From: an uncultured Stomatobaculum sp.
GTDB lineage: Bacteria; Bacillota; Clostridia; Lachnospirales; Lachnospiraceae
Length of the DNA: 64,000 bases
Direction: 5' to 3'
Assembly (NCBI RefSeq): GCF_937924975.1
Contig: NZ_CALEYG010000015.1
Coordinates: 58,542 to 122,541, forward strand
The stretch's first letter is position 1; every line of letters begins with the position of its first letter. Shown in pieces: positions 49,153 to 57,012 of the stretch. The translations under genes were made by a program, and so were the position numbers. The notes beneath the pieces were generated by a model. The model was given only the letters and a program-made list of their open reading frames with translations, had not been told where the DNA came from and did not search any database.

Positions 49153-50982
49153 ATGGAACGGAAACAAAAGAAGATACTGGGTGGCGCCGCGGCAGCACTT
49201 TGCGTCTGTTATCTGGCCGGGGCCGCTTTTTTTGCGGGTCATACTTACCCGAATTCGACAGTGGACGGAAAGGATGCCTCGCTGATTTCCTATACGAGAG
49301 CGCAGGAACTGATTACGGCGGCGGCGACCGAGGGCTCGCTCGGCATACGCGTCAAGGATCTGAGCTATTCTCTGCACCGGAAGGATGTGCTCGGGGTCGA
49401 GAGCCGGGACAACTGGAAGGCAGCGCTGAAAGACGGCTCCTCGTTCGCGTGGCCGGTCGCAATTTTTCAGCGGCATGAGCTTCTGAGCAAAAGAACCGTC
49501 GACGTGCACCGCGATGCGGTCGAGAAACTCCTCGAGGAGCAGGGGCTCTTTGAGGTCTCGATTCCGGCGCAGGATGCCAAACTCTCCGACTATACGGCGG
49601 ATGCCGGCTATTCCGTTTTGCCGGCGGAGACCGGCTGGAGCGCGAGCAAAGAGGACATTCTGAATGCCGTGGTCGAGGCGCTGCAGAGCGATCAGAGCGA
49701 GCTTGACCTCACCGACACCTTTGCGGTGCAGCCCGCGGTGACCGCGGACAATGCCACCCTGGCCGACAAGGCAGCCGCGCGAAACGCGCTGGTCAATCAC
49801 GACTTCACCTTTTTCATCGGGCAGGCAACGGTACAGCTGGACAGCGAGACGCTGAACAGCTGGCTCCGCGAGACTCGGGACGGCACGACAGGTCTTGACT
49901 ATGCGGCGCTCGAAGACTATGTGAACGGACTGCAGGGACAGTTTGAGCCGCAGCTTGCGGCGCTTTCCGCGGAACACGGCGGCGAGAACTATGTCGTGGA
50001 CAGCGAGCGCATGATGCAAATTCTCTGCGCAAAGCTCGGCATCAACCGCCCGGTGCGGGAGAGCGAGGCGCAGAAGGCAGCGCGGCTCGCGGCCAATGCA
50101 AAGAAGCTGAAAGCCGCAAAGCGCGCGGCGCGGCGCGAAAAGGACAAGGCAAAGGCCGAGCAGCTCTTAAAGGAGGCCGAGGCGCAGCAGACCCAGGCGC
50201 CGGAGTACATCGCGACGCTGAAATCCGAGGAAGACAGAGCGGCGGATGCCGCGAGTCCGGTGCTGACGGCCTCTCTCCGGGACGGCATTTTCATCGAGAA
50301 TCCGGATCCGGATCCGGCGCCCGCCCAGGCCGCGGCGGGGGCGGAGGCGACGGCTGCGGAGAGCCAAACTGCCGCAGGGACGGTTCAAACCGAGAGTGTC
50401 AACGGCGATACGATTGCGGTCGGCGCGGCGCCGGTCGAGACCGAGACGGTCGAGAGCCTCACTGCCGAGGGCAACAGCGGCGAAGCGAGCGAGAGCGGCA
50501 GCGCGGTGAAGGAGACGCCGAAGTCTCTGAACGGCGAGATTGTGATGGCGAAGGACGATCTCTTTGTCCCGGTGCTCGCGGCCGATCCCGAGTTCCAGCT
50601 GGGACACGGCTTGAACTATATCGACATCAGCATCGAGAAACAGCGCGTGATTCTCTTTGAGAACGGCAGAAAGGTGATGGAGAGCGCCTGCGTGACCGGC
50701 CTTCCGACCCGGGAGAGAGCCACGCACTACGGTAACTTCCGCATCGCTTACAAGCAGCGGAATCGGATTCTTCGCGGGTCCCAGAATCTCTACGCGGCGT
50801 TTGTGAGCTACTGGATGCCGTTTGACGGCGGCATCGGGCTTCACGATGCGAGCTGGCGCGGCAAGTTCGGCGGCAACATCTACCAGTCGAACGGCAGCCA
50901 CGGCTGCATTAACCTCCCGTCGGCCTTCGCAAAACAGCTTTACGAGCGAATCACGGTCGGCATGCCGGTCTATGTGCACTGA
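49153..50982 (+). CDS. L,D-transpeptidase (YkuD) with N-terminal peptidoglycan-binding region
   Basis: The 609-aa protein has one N-terminal membrane anchor (about 8-29), an extracytoplasmic region with two repeats like PG_binding_4 (about 35-290), an Ala/Lys-rich coiled coil (295-345), a long Pro/Ala/Glu/Thr-rich linker (370-450) and a C-terminal YkuD domain ending with HDASWRGKFGG and SNGSHGCINLP, where Cys585 is the nucleophile. Such enzymes make 3-3 peptidoglycan crosslinks or anchor proteins. The linker is unusually long and would let the catalytic domain reach across the wall. It is divergent from asnA. Confidence 0.92.
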   Translation: MERKQKKILGGAAAALCVCYLAGAAFFAGHTYPNSTVDGKDASLISYTRAQELITAAATEGSLGIRVKDLSYSLHRKDVLGVESRDNWKAALKDGSSFAWPVAIFQRHELLSKRTVDVHRDAVEKLLEEQGLFEVSIPAQDAKLSDYTADAGYSVLPAETGWSASKEDILNAVVEALQSDQSELDLTDTFAVQPAVTADNATLADKAAARNALVNHDFTFFIGQATVQLDSETLNSWLRETRDGTTGLDYAALEDYVNGLQGQFEPQLAALSAEHGGENYVVDSERMMQILCAKLGINRPVRESEAQKAARLAANAKKLKAAKRAARREKDKAKAEQLLKEAEAQQTQAPEYIATLKSEEDRAADAASPVLTASLRDGIFIENPDPDPAPAQAAAGAEATAAESQTAAGTVQTESVNGDTIAVGAAPVETETVESLTAEGNSGEASESGSAVKETPKSLNGEIVMAKDDLFVPVLAADPEFQLGHGLNYIDISIEKQRVILFENGRKVMESACVTGLPTRERATHYGNFRIAYKQRNRILRGSQNLYAAFVSYWMPFDGGIGLHDASWRGKFGGNIYQSNGSHGCINLPSAFAKQLYERITVGMPVYVH

Positions 50983-50989
50983 GACTGAC

Positions 50990-51018
50990 TTGACAGCCTG
51001 CGTGCGGGTGACTAGAAT
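50990..51018 (+). promoter_or_regulatory. Promoter of the TPP-riboswitch transcript
   Basis: A perfect TTGACA (50990-50995) and TAGAAT (51013-51018) are 17 bp apart. Transcription should begin a few bases before the riboswitch. Confidence 0.85.
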
Positions 51019-51030
51019 CAAAACAGAAAA

Positions 51031-51113
51031 CGAGACGGGGTGCTGTGTGCAGCTGAGACCGGAGGACCGGAACCCGAAAACCTGATTTGGGTAATGCCAA
51101 CGTAGGAATCTCA
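51031..51113 (+). promoter_or_regulatory. TPP riboswitch (THI element)
   Basis: The conserved core is present: GCTGAGA (51052-51058), the variable P3 arm CCGGAGGACCGG, then ACCTGATTTGGGTAATGCCA and CGTAGGAA. GAGA (51032-51035) pairs with TCTC (51109-51112) to close P1. A terminator hairpin follows directly, so thiamine pyrophosphate should switch off the transporter genes at the transcription level. Confidence 0.95.
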
Positions 51114-51115
51114 TG

Positions 51116-51154
51116 AAAGGACAGAGATGCCATCGGGCAGTTCTGTCCTTTTTT
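51116..51154 (+). terminator. Riboswitch-controlled terminator
   Basis: AAAGGACAGA (51116-51125) pairs with TCTGTCCTTT (51142-51151), followed by more T. It lies three bases after the riboswitch and before the transporter genes. Confidence 0.9.
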
Positions 51155-51178
51155 GTATGGACAGCTTGAGGAGAAACA

Positions 51179-51943
51179 ATGACAGCATTGGAATTTTCGG
51201 AAGTGAGTTTTCGCTATGCCGGGAGCGGCCCTTTGTTACTGGACAGGCTCTCGTTTCAGGTGGAAGCGGGGGAATTTGTCTCGATTCTCGGGCCGAGCGG
51301 CGCGGGCAAGAGCAGCCTGTTTCGCCTGATGAACGGGCTTCTCTTGCCCGAGTCCGGCAGCATCCTGGCGGAGGGCGTGCCGATTGCGGAGAAGAAGCGC
51401 TACTGCGGGTACATGCCGCAGCAGGACCTTTTGTTTCCGTGGCGGACTGTTGCGGACAATGTCGGGCTGCCGCTGGAACTCGGCGAGAAGCCGCTCGACC
51501 GGGAGACCCGGCGGGCGAAGGCAGAGGCTGTACTGGAAGTGGTGGGGCTTCAAGGCTGGGCGGATAAGAGTCCGCTCTCGCTCTCCGGCGGCATGCGGCA
51601 GCGGGCGGCGTTCGCGCGGACCTTGCTGACCGGCGCAAAGCTTCTTCTCTTAGATGAGCCCTTTTCGGCGCTCGACTATATGACCCGGCTCTCGATGCGA
51701 AAGTGGCTCCTCGACAGGTGGCGGCAGGAGAAGCGGACCATTCTGTTTGTGACGCACGATGTTGAGGAAGCTATCTTTCTCTCGGAGCGCATTCTGGTCA
51801 TCACATCGCGGCCGGTGCGGTCGCTTAGAGAATTTCGCGTGCCGCTTTCTTACCCGCGCAGCGAGGAGAGTCTCGGACAGACGGCGGCGCTCGACTTAAA
51901 GCGGGAGCTGATACAGCTTCTCGCGCGGGAGATAACGGTATGA
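51179..51943 (+). CDS. thiZ: ABC transporter ATPase, thiamine-precursor uptake (ThiZ type)
   Basis: The 254-aa protein has Walker A GPSGAGKS (38-45), Q-loop MPQQDLLFPWRTV, signature LSGGMRQR, Walker B LLLLDEPFSALD and the switch His in FVTHDVEEAIFL. It is of the nitrate/sulfonate/thiamine-precursor class. The gene follows a TPP riboswitch and overlaps a permease, which in turn overlaps a Thi5-like binding protein. This identifies the set as ThiXYZ, importing hydroxymethylpyrimidine or its formylamino precursor. GAGGAG precedes the ATG. Confidence 0.9.
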   Translation: MTALEFSEVSFRYAGSGPLLLDRLSFQVEAGEFVSILGPSGAGKSSLFRLMNGLLLPESGSILAEGVPIAEKKRYCGYMPQQDLLFPWRTVADNVGLPLELGEKPLDRETRRAKAEAVLEVVGLQGWADKSPLSLSGGMRQRAAFARTLLTGAKLLLLDEPFSALDYMTRLSMRKWLLDRWRQEKRTILFVTHDVEEAIFLSERILVITSRPVRSLREFRVPLSYPRSEESLGQTAALDLKRELIQLLAREITV

Positions 51944-52734
51944 ACAGAGAGACGATGCGGCGGCAGCTGCCCTCCCTTTTGCTGACGGCTCTGTTTCTAC
52001 TCGCCTGGGAACTGTTTGCGCGGCACATGAACGCGGCCTATATTTTGCCGTCGCCGACACAGATCTTGCGCCGCATCTATGAGCTCCGGAAGCCGCTCCT
52101 TCTGGTGCATCTTCCGGCGACCATGGCAGTCGTCGCCGTTTCGCTGCTGCTCTCGCTGCTGCTCGGGATTTTTCTCGCGATTCTCATGGACCAGAGCAAA
52201 ACGGCGGAGCGGGCGCTCTACCCGCTCCTCGTCGCCTCGCAGACCATCCCGACCACGGCGCTCGCGCCGCTCTTCGTGCTCTGGCTCGGCTACGGCATCT
52301 GGAGCAAGGTGCTCGCGGCCGTGCTCATGACGTTTTTCCCGATTGCGGTCACGCTCTCGGACGGCTTTCGCGCGATTCCGCCGGAGATGACGGAGCTCAT
52401 GCAGACCCTCGGTGCGACGCGGTGGCAGCTCTTTTGGAAGTTAAAGCTCCCGGCTGTACTGCCTTCCTTTTTCACGGCAGTTCGTATGGCAATCCCGCTC
52501 TCGGTCATCGGCGCAGCCATCGGCGAGTGGCTCGGCGCCCAGGCGGGCCTCGGCTATTTCTCCCGCCGTATGATGACACAGCTCGACGGCGCGGGCGTAT
52601 TTGCGCCGATTGTGCTCTTAAGTGTCGCGGCGATGCTGCTCACGGCACTTGCGCGGCAGATAGAGACGAGAGCGCTCAGGTTTCGGAATCATCAGGATAG
52701 CGATCCAGAAGAGACAAGGAGGAGAGATTCATGA
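51940..52734 (+). CDS. thiX: ABC transporter permease, thiamine-precursor uptake (ThiX type)
   Basis: The 264-aa membrane protein has about six helices and the EAA-type loop TLGATRWQLFWKLKLPAVLPSF that contacts the ATPase, plus ALAPLFVLWLGYGIWSKV. It belongs to the permease family of SsuC/TauC/ThiX. Its ATG overlaps the ATPase stop and its stop overlaps the binding-protein start, both by 4 nt. Confidence 0.9.
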   Translation: MNRETMRRQLPSLLLTALFLLAWELFARHMNAAYILPSPTQILRRIYELRKPLLLVHLPATMAVVAVSLLLSLLLGIFLAILMDQSKTAERALYPLLVASQTIPTTALAPLFVLWLGYGIWSKVLAAVLMTFFPIAVTLSDGFRAIPPEMTELMQTLGATRWQLFWKLKLPAVLPSFFTAVRMAIPLSVIGAAIGEWLGAQAGLGYFSRRMMTQLDGAGVFAPIVLLSVAAMLLTALARQIETRALRFRNHQDSDPEETRRRDS

Positions 52735-53768
52735 AGAAACGGTTTGGCGGACAGATCTGGCGGCGCGTAGCGGCTATCGTGACGGGACTTGCGCTTTTGA
52801 CGGCGCTCACAGCTTGCGGTGGCAAGACCGAAAAACAGGCAAAGGGACAGGAGAAAGCGGAGGATGTGAACATTGTCCTGGACTGGTATCCAAACGCCGT
52901 GCATGCCTTCTTATATGAGGCAATCGAGAAGGGTTACTTTGCCGAAGAAGGGCTCAATGTCCATGTGCAGTTCCCGTCGAACGAGAACGATGCCATTTCG
53001 CTTGTTTCGGCGGGCAAGGCAGAGTTCGGACTTTATTATCAGCAGGACATTATCCAGATGGTCGCGGACCAGGGCGTCAAGGTGAAGTCGCTCGGCGCAG
53101 TTTGCCAGAGCCCGCTGAACATTGTCCTTTCGCTGAAGGACAAAAATATTCTGAGTCCGAAGGATCTCGAGGGCAAGACGGTCGGCTATGCGGGGACGCC
53201 GCTCTCCGAGGCCATGATTTCGGTGCTCATGCGGAATGTCGGCGCGGACACGAGTAACCTCACCTTAAAGAATGTGGGCTTTGATCTCATGAGCTCCATG
53301 ACCACAGGGCAGGTGGATGCGACCATAGGCTGTCTCGTGAACCACGAGGTGCCGCAGCTCGAGGAAGAGGGATTTTCGCTCAACTACTTCTCGCCGACCG
53401 AGTACGGCGTCCCGAATTACTATGAACTCTGCCTGATTACGAATGACAGCGTTTTACAGGATAAGCCGGAGCTCGCGGAGAAATTTGTGCGCGCGGCAAA
53501 GAAGGGGTTTGCGGATTTCAAGGCAGACCCGGATGCGGCCGTGAAACTGCTGCTCGAAAAGCAGAATGCCGAGAATTTCCCGCTCAGTGAGAATGTTGAG
53601 AAAAAGAGCGCAGCAGTGCTGTTGCCGAAGATGGAGAGCGACAGTGCGCCCTTCCTCTCGCAAACAGAGAGCTGCTGGCAGGAGAACATCGACTGGATGA
53701 AGCAGGAGGGCCTCATTCAGAGAACGCCGGAACTGAAGGAACTGCTCGCGGCGGGGAGCGGGAACTGA
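52731..53768 (+). CDS. thiY: ABC transporter substrate-binding lipoprotein, thiamine-precursor (ThiY type)
   Basis: The 345-aa protein has a signal peptide with lipobox LTAC (Cys near 29) and the NMT1/THI5-like start NIVLDWYPNAVHAFLYEAIEKG, whose WYPN..H residues line the pyrimidine pocket in ThiY. Later elements GKAEFGLYYQQDIIQM and GYAGTPLSEAMI are typical. It should capture a pyrimidine thiamine precursor outside the cell. Last gene of the riboswitch operon, followed by a terminator. Confidence 0.9.
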   Translation: MKKRFGGQIWRRVAAIVTGLALLTALTACGGKTEKQAKGQEKAEDVNIVLDWYPNAVHAFLYEAIEKGYFAEEGLNVHVQFPSNENDAISLVSAGKAEFGLYYQQDIIQMVADQGVKVKSLGAVCQSPLNIVLSLKDKNILSPKDLEGKTVGYAGTPLSEAMISVLMRNVGADTSNLTLKNVGFDLMSSMTTGQVDATIGCLVNHEVPQLEEEGFSLNYFSPTEYGVPNYYELCLITNDSVLQDKPELAEKFVRAAKKGFADFKADPDAAVKLLLEKQNAENFPLSENVEKKSAAVLLPKMESDSAPFLSQTESCWQENIDWMKQEGLIQRTPELKELLAAGSGN

Positions 53769-53833
53769 GAGAACAAGGCATCCGAAGGTAAGTTGAGCTG
53801 AAAAGCTGTCCGGAATCAAAGAGGATACGAAAC

Positions 53834-53876
53834 AAAAGAAGAGGCAGTCCCGATCGGAGCTGCCTCTTCTTTTGTG
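53834..53876 (+). terminator. Terminator of the thiamine-precursor operon
   Basis: A perfect 14-bp stem (53834-53847 with 53860-53873) ends in TTTT. The next 180 nt up to the ftcD promoter hold no gene I can support. Confidence 0.92.
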
Positions 53877-54034
53877 TTTGTTTGAGACTAGGCAAGGTCC
53901 GAAGACATGGCGCAGGGAAGAAAGGCAGCTTTCTGTGTATTACATATAGTTCATCCAATAAATCGGCGCTATCAGCACTTGAAAATGGATATAATGTTGG
54001 TGAGCTACCTACTTTACAATCTTAAATAAAAAAA

Positions 54035-54063
54035 TGTGCACAAACAAAAAAACTGAGTATAAT
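54035..54063 (+). promoter_or_regulatory. Promoter of ftcD-fchA-gltS-fhs
   Basis: A perfect TATAAT (54058-54063) lies 50 nt before the ATG, with a weak TGTGCA (54035-54040) 17 bp upstream. Another TATAAT at 53990-53995 has no clear -35 and may be a second start. Confidence 0.5.
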
Positions 54064-54112
54064 AAAAGAGCAGCGGCAGGGTGTCGCTGTCAACCGATAA
54101 AGGAGGAGACAA

Positions 54113-55066
54113 ATGGCAAAGAAACTGCTTGAGACTGTGCCGAATTACAGCGAAGGACGTGACATGGAGAAGGTGGCAAAAATTGCCGCGTGCTTCAAGA
54201 ACAGAAAGAATGTCCGGCTTCTGGATTGCCAGACTGATGTGAACCACAATCGCTGCGTGATTACCGCAGTCGGCGAGCCGGAAGCGCTCCGCGACGCAGT
54301 CATCGACTCGTTTGAAGTCGCTGTGCAGTTGATTGATATGACCAAGCACGAGGGACAGCATCCGCGCATGGGCGCTGTCGACGTCGTTCCTTTTATCCCC
54401 TGCCGCAATACGACCGTCGCAGAGGCGGATGCGATCGCAAAGGAAGTCGGAAAAGCAGTCGGCGAGAAGTTCGGCATTCCGGTCTTCCTGTATGAGGATT
54501 CCGCAACCGCACCGCACAGAGCAAACCTCGCAAAGATTCGTAAGGGTCAGTTCGAGGGCATGGCGGAGAAGCTTCAGGACAAGGAACTCTGGACCCCGGA
54601 CTTCGGACCGGATCACATTCATCCGACCGCAGGTGTCGTTGCCATCGGCGCGAGAATGCCGCTCATTGCGTACAATGTGAACCTCGATACGGACAATATG
54701 GAAATCGCAAACCACATTGCGGATGCGGTCAAGAATATCCGCGGCGGCTACCACTTCATCAAGGCCATCGGCGTCGAGCTGAAGGATCACTATTCCGGCA
54801 AAGCTACGGTCGCACAGGTTTCGATGAACCTCGTGAACTACGAGAAGACGGCCATCTACCGCGCGTTTGAGGCAGTCAAGATGGAGGCGCGTCGCTACGG
54901 TGTCAATGTCCTCGAGAGTGAGATTGTCGGTGTCGTGCCGATGCAGTCCCTGATTGACTGCGCAGAGTACTACCTGCAGGCTTGCATGTTCGGACCGATG
55001 AAGTTCGACGCGAAGAAGCAGATCATGGAGAACTGGCTCCTTGAGGATGAGGAGGAAGAGGCATGA
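54113..55066 (+). CDS. ftcD: Glutamate formimidoyltransferase
   Basis: FtcD moves the formimino group of N-formimino-L-glutamate (from histidine) to tetrahydrofolate, releasing glutamate. The 317-aa protein matches the N-terminal part of animal FTCD: ETVPNYSEGRD, DVNHNRCVITAVG, HPRMGAVDVVPFIP, and later VNLDTDNMEIANHIADAV. AGGAGGAG precedes the ATG. It overlaps fchA by 4 nt, keeping as two genes what animals fuse. The hut genes that make its substrate are not in the window. Confidence 0.96.
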   Translation: MAKKLLETVPNYSEGRDMEKVAKIAACFKNRKNVRLLDCQTDVNHNRCVITAVGEPEALRDAVIDSFEVAVQLIDMTKHEGQHPRMGAVDVVPFIPCRNTTVAEADAIAKEVGKAVGEKFGIPVFLYEDSATAPHRANLAKIRKGQFEGMAEKLQDKELWTPDFGPDHIHPTAGVVAIGARMPLIAYNVNLDTDNMEIANHIADAVKNIRGGYHFIKAIGVELKDHYSGKATVAQVSMNLVNYEKTAIYRAFEAVKMEARRYGVNVLESEIVGVVPMQSLIDCAEYYLQACMFGPMKFDAKKQIMENWLLEDEEEEA

Positions 55067-55701
55067 GCGAAAAGCTGAAAGATATGAGTATCGCCGCGTT
55101 TGTGGATCTCACGGCTTCCGATGCACCGGCGCCGGGCGGCGGTTCGGTCTCGGCACTCTTCGGCGCTCTCTCCGCAGCGCTTACGGGCATGGTAGCGGGT
55201 CTCACCGTCGGCAAGAAGAAGTATGTTGAGGTTGAGGCAGAGATGCGCGAGGTCGCAGCGGCGGCCGAGGCACTGAAGAAAGAGCTGGTTGAGGAGATTG
55301 ACCGCGACTCCGAGTCCTTCAACGAGTTCATGGCGGCAATGGCGCTGCCGAAGAACACGGACGAAGAGAAGGCTGCGCGAAAGGCCGCAATGCAGAACGG
55401 CTTAAAGTCTGCCGCAAAGGTTCCCTGCCATGTCGCGGAAACCGCGGCGCGCATTTTCCCGCTCGCAAAGACGGTGGTGGAGCGCGGCAATACCAATGCC
55501 GTGACCGATGGCCTCGTCGCGGCGATGGCGGCGAGAACCGCTGTGATCGGTGCGGGCCTCAATGTGAAGATTAATCTCGCCTCAATTGAGGATGAGGACT
55601 TTGTCGCCGAGTACAGCGCGCGCGTTGCGGCGCTTGAGGAGCAGGCGATTGCGGCGGAGCGCGAGATTTTTGCGCTCTCCGAACTGACAAGAGAGATTTA
55701 A
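55063..55701 (+). CDS. fchA: Formiminotetrahydrofolate cyclodeaminase family protein
   Basis: The 212-aa helical protein has the cyclodeaminase signature DLTASDAPAPGGGSVSALFGALSAAL near the start and the later VKINLASIEDEDF. It converts 5-formimino-THF to 5,10-methenyl-THF plus ammonia; related FchA proteins also act as methenyl-THF cyclohydrolases. Its position directly after ftcD favours the cyclodeaminase role. gltS follows after 27 bases. Confidence 0.93.
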   Translation: MSEKLKDMSIAAFVDLTASDAPAPGGGSVSALFGALSAALTGMVAGLTVGKKKYVEVEAEMREVAAAAEALKKELVEEIDRDSESFNEFMAAMALPKNTDEEKAARKAAMQNGLKSAAKVPCHVAETAARIFPLAKTVVERGNTNAVTDGLVAAMAARTAVIGAGLNVKINLASIEDEDFVAEYSARVAALEEQAIAAEREIFALSELTREI

Positions 55702-55728
55702 GACTGCGCATACGAAAGGAGCGGAGTT

Positions 55729-56976
55729 GTGAGCATACAGATCCTGAATTCCACCCTCCAAATCGAGGCGGATGCCATTACGACCTTGGCGCTCGCGGCG
55801 CTCTTACTGCTTTTGGGAGCGGCGGTGAAAAACCGCGTCCGGATCTTAAACCACTATTGCATTCCCGCACCGGTGGTGGGCGGTTTCCTCTTTATGTTTC
55901 TGACGTTCCTCGGCCATGTGACGGGGAGCTTCCAGGTGAGTTTTGACACGTATTTTCAGAGTCCGTTCATGCTGGCCTTCTTCACGACAGTCGGACTCTC
56001 GGCGAGTTTTTCGCTCTTAAAGCGCGGCGGCGTCATGCTGATTATCTATTGGCTGATCTCAGGTGTCATCTCGGTCATTCAGAACGTAATCGGCATTGCG
56101 GTCGGAACGGCCATCGGACTGCCCGCGCCCTATGCGCTGTTATCCAGTGCCATTTCGATGATAGGCGGCCACGGCGCGGCGGCGTCTTACGGCGCACAGT
56201 TCACCGAGATGGGTTACGACCAGGCGATGCTGGTCGGCGCGGCGGCGGCAACCTTTGGCCTCATTACGGCGGTCATGATAGGCGGACCGCTTGGAAGTCA
56301 GCTGATTGTCCGGCATAAGCTGACGCCCGATGCGGCGGACAGCTTTCAGGGCAGTGATGTCTTTGAGGTCAACAAGAGCAGCGGCGAGGCGCGGAGCACC
56401 CGCGTCATCATGGAAAATGTCACGGTGCTCTTAGTCTGTATGGCGGTCGGCGCGAAGATTTCCGCGCTGATTGGCGCAGCCATCGGTATGTCGTTTCCAA
56501 CTTATGTCGGCGCGATGTTTGTCGCGGTGCTTGTGCGCAACCTGAACGAGAAGGTCCGGTTTTTCAGCTTTGATTATGCGCTGGTGGACGGCATCGGCGA
56601 AGTGATGCTGTCGCTCTATCTCTCGATGGCGCTCATGAGCTTAAAGCTCTGGGAGCTCGCGGGACTGATTGGCGGCGTGCTGCTCGTGGTCTGCTGCCAG
56701 GTCATTTTCATGATTTTTGCGGCTTACTTCATTGTGTTCCGCCTGCTCGGCAGCAATTACGATGCAGCCGTGATGTGCGCGGGACTCTGCGGACACGGAC
56801 TCGGCGCCACACCTTCGGCGATTGTCAACATGACAGCTGTCACCGAGAAGTACGGCATGTCGCACCGCGCGTTTATGATTGTGCCGATTGTCGGCGCTTT
56901 CCTGGTAGACATCATCTACCAGCCGCAGACCATTGCATTTATACGCTTTTTTGTCCAGAACATTGCAGCAAAATAA
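55729..56976 (+). CDS. gltS: Sodium/glutamate symporter GltS
   Basis: The 415-aa membrane protein has the ESS-family layout of two sets of helices with inverted pore loops; GGHGAAASYG and GLCGHGLGATPSAIVNM are the two glycine-rich loops. GltS moves glutamate with Na+. Between the formiminoglutamate genes it may export the glutamate they release, or import it. The start is a GTG at 55729 after AAGGAG. fhs follows after 36 bases. Confidence 0.93.
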   Translation: MSIQILNSTLQIEADAITTLALAALLLLLGAAVKNRVRILNHYCIPAPVVGGFLFMFLTFLGHVTGSFQVSFDTYFQSPFMLAFFTTVGLSASFSLLKRGGVMLIIYWLISGVISVIQNVIGIAVGTAIGLPAPYALLSSAISMIGGHGAAASYGAQFTEMGYDQAMLVGAAAATFGLITAVMIGGPLGSQLIVRHKLTPDAADSFQGSDVFEVNKSSGEARSTRVIMENVTVLLVCMAVGAKISALIGAAIGMSFPTYVGAMFVAVLVRNLNEKVRFFSFDYALVDGIGEVMLSLYLSMALMSLKLWELAGLIGGVLLVVCCQVIFMIFAAYFIVFRLLGSNYDAAVMCAGLCGHGLGATPSAIVNMTAVTEKYGMSHRAFMIVPIVGAFLVDIIYQPQTIAFIRFFVQNIAAK

Positions 56977-57012
56977 ACGGAACCCGCAGGGTAGGATGAA
57001 AGGAGAATGCAT

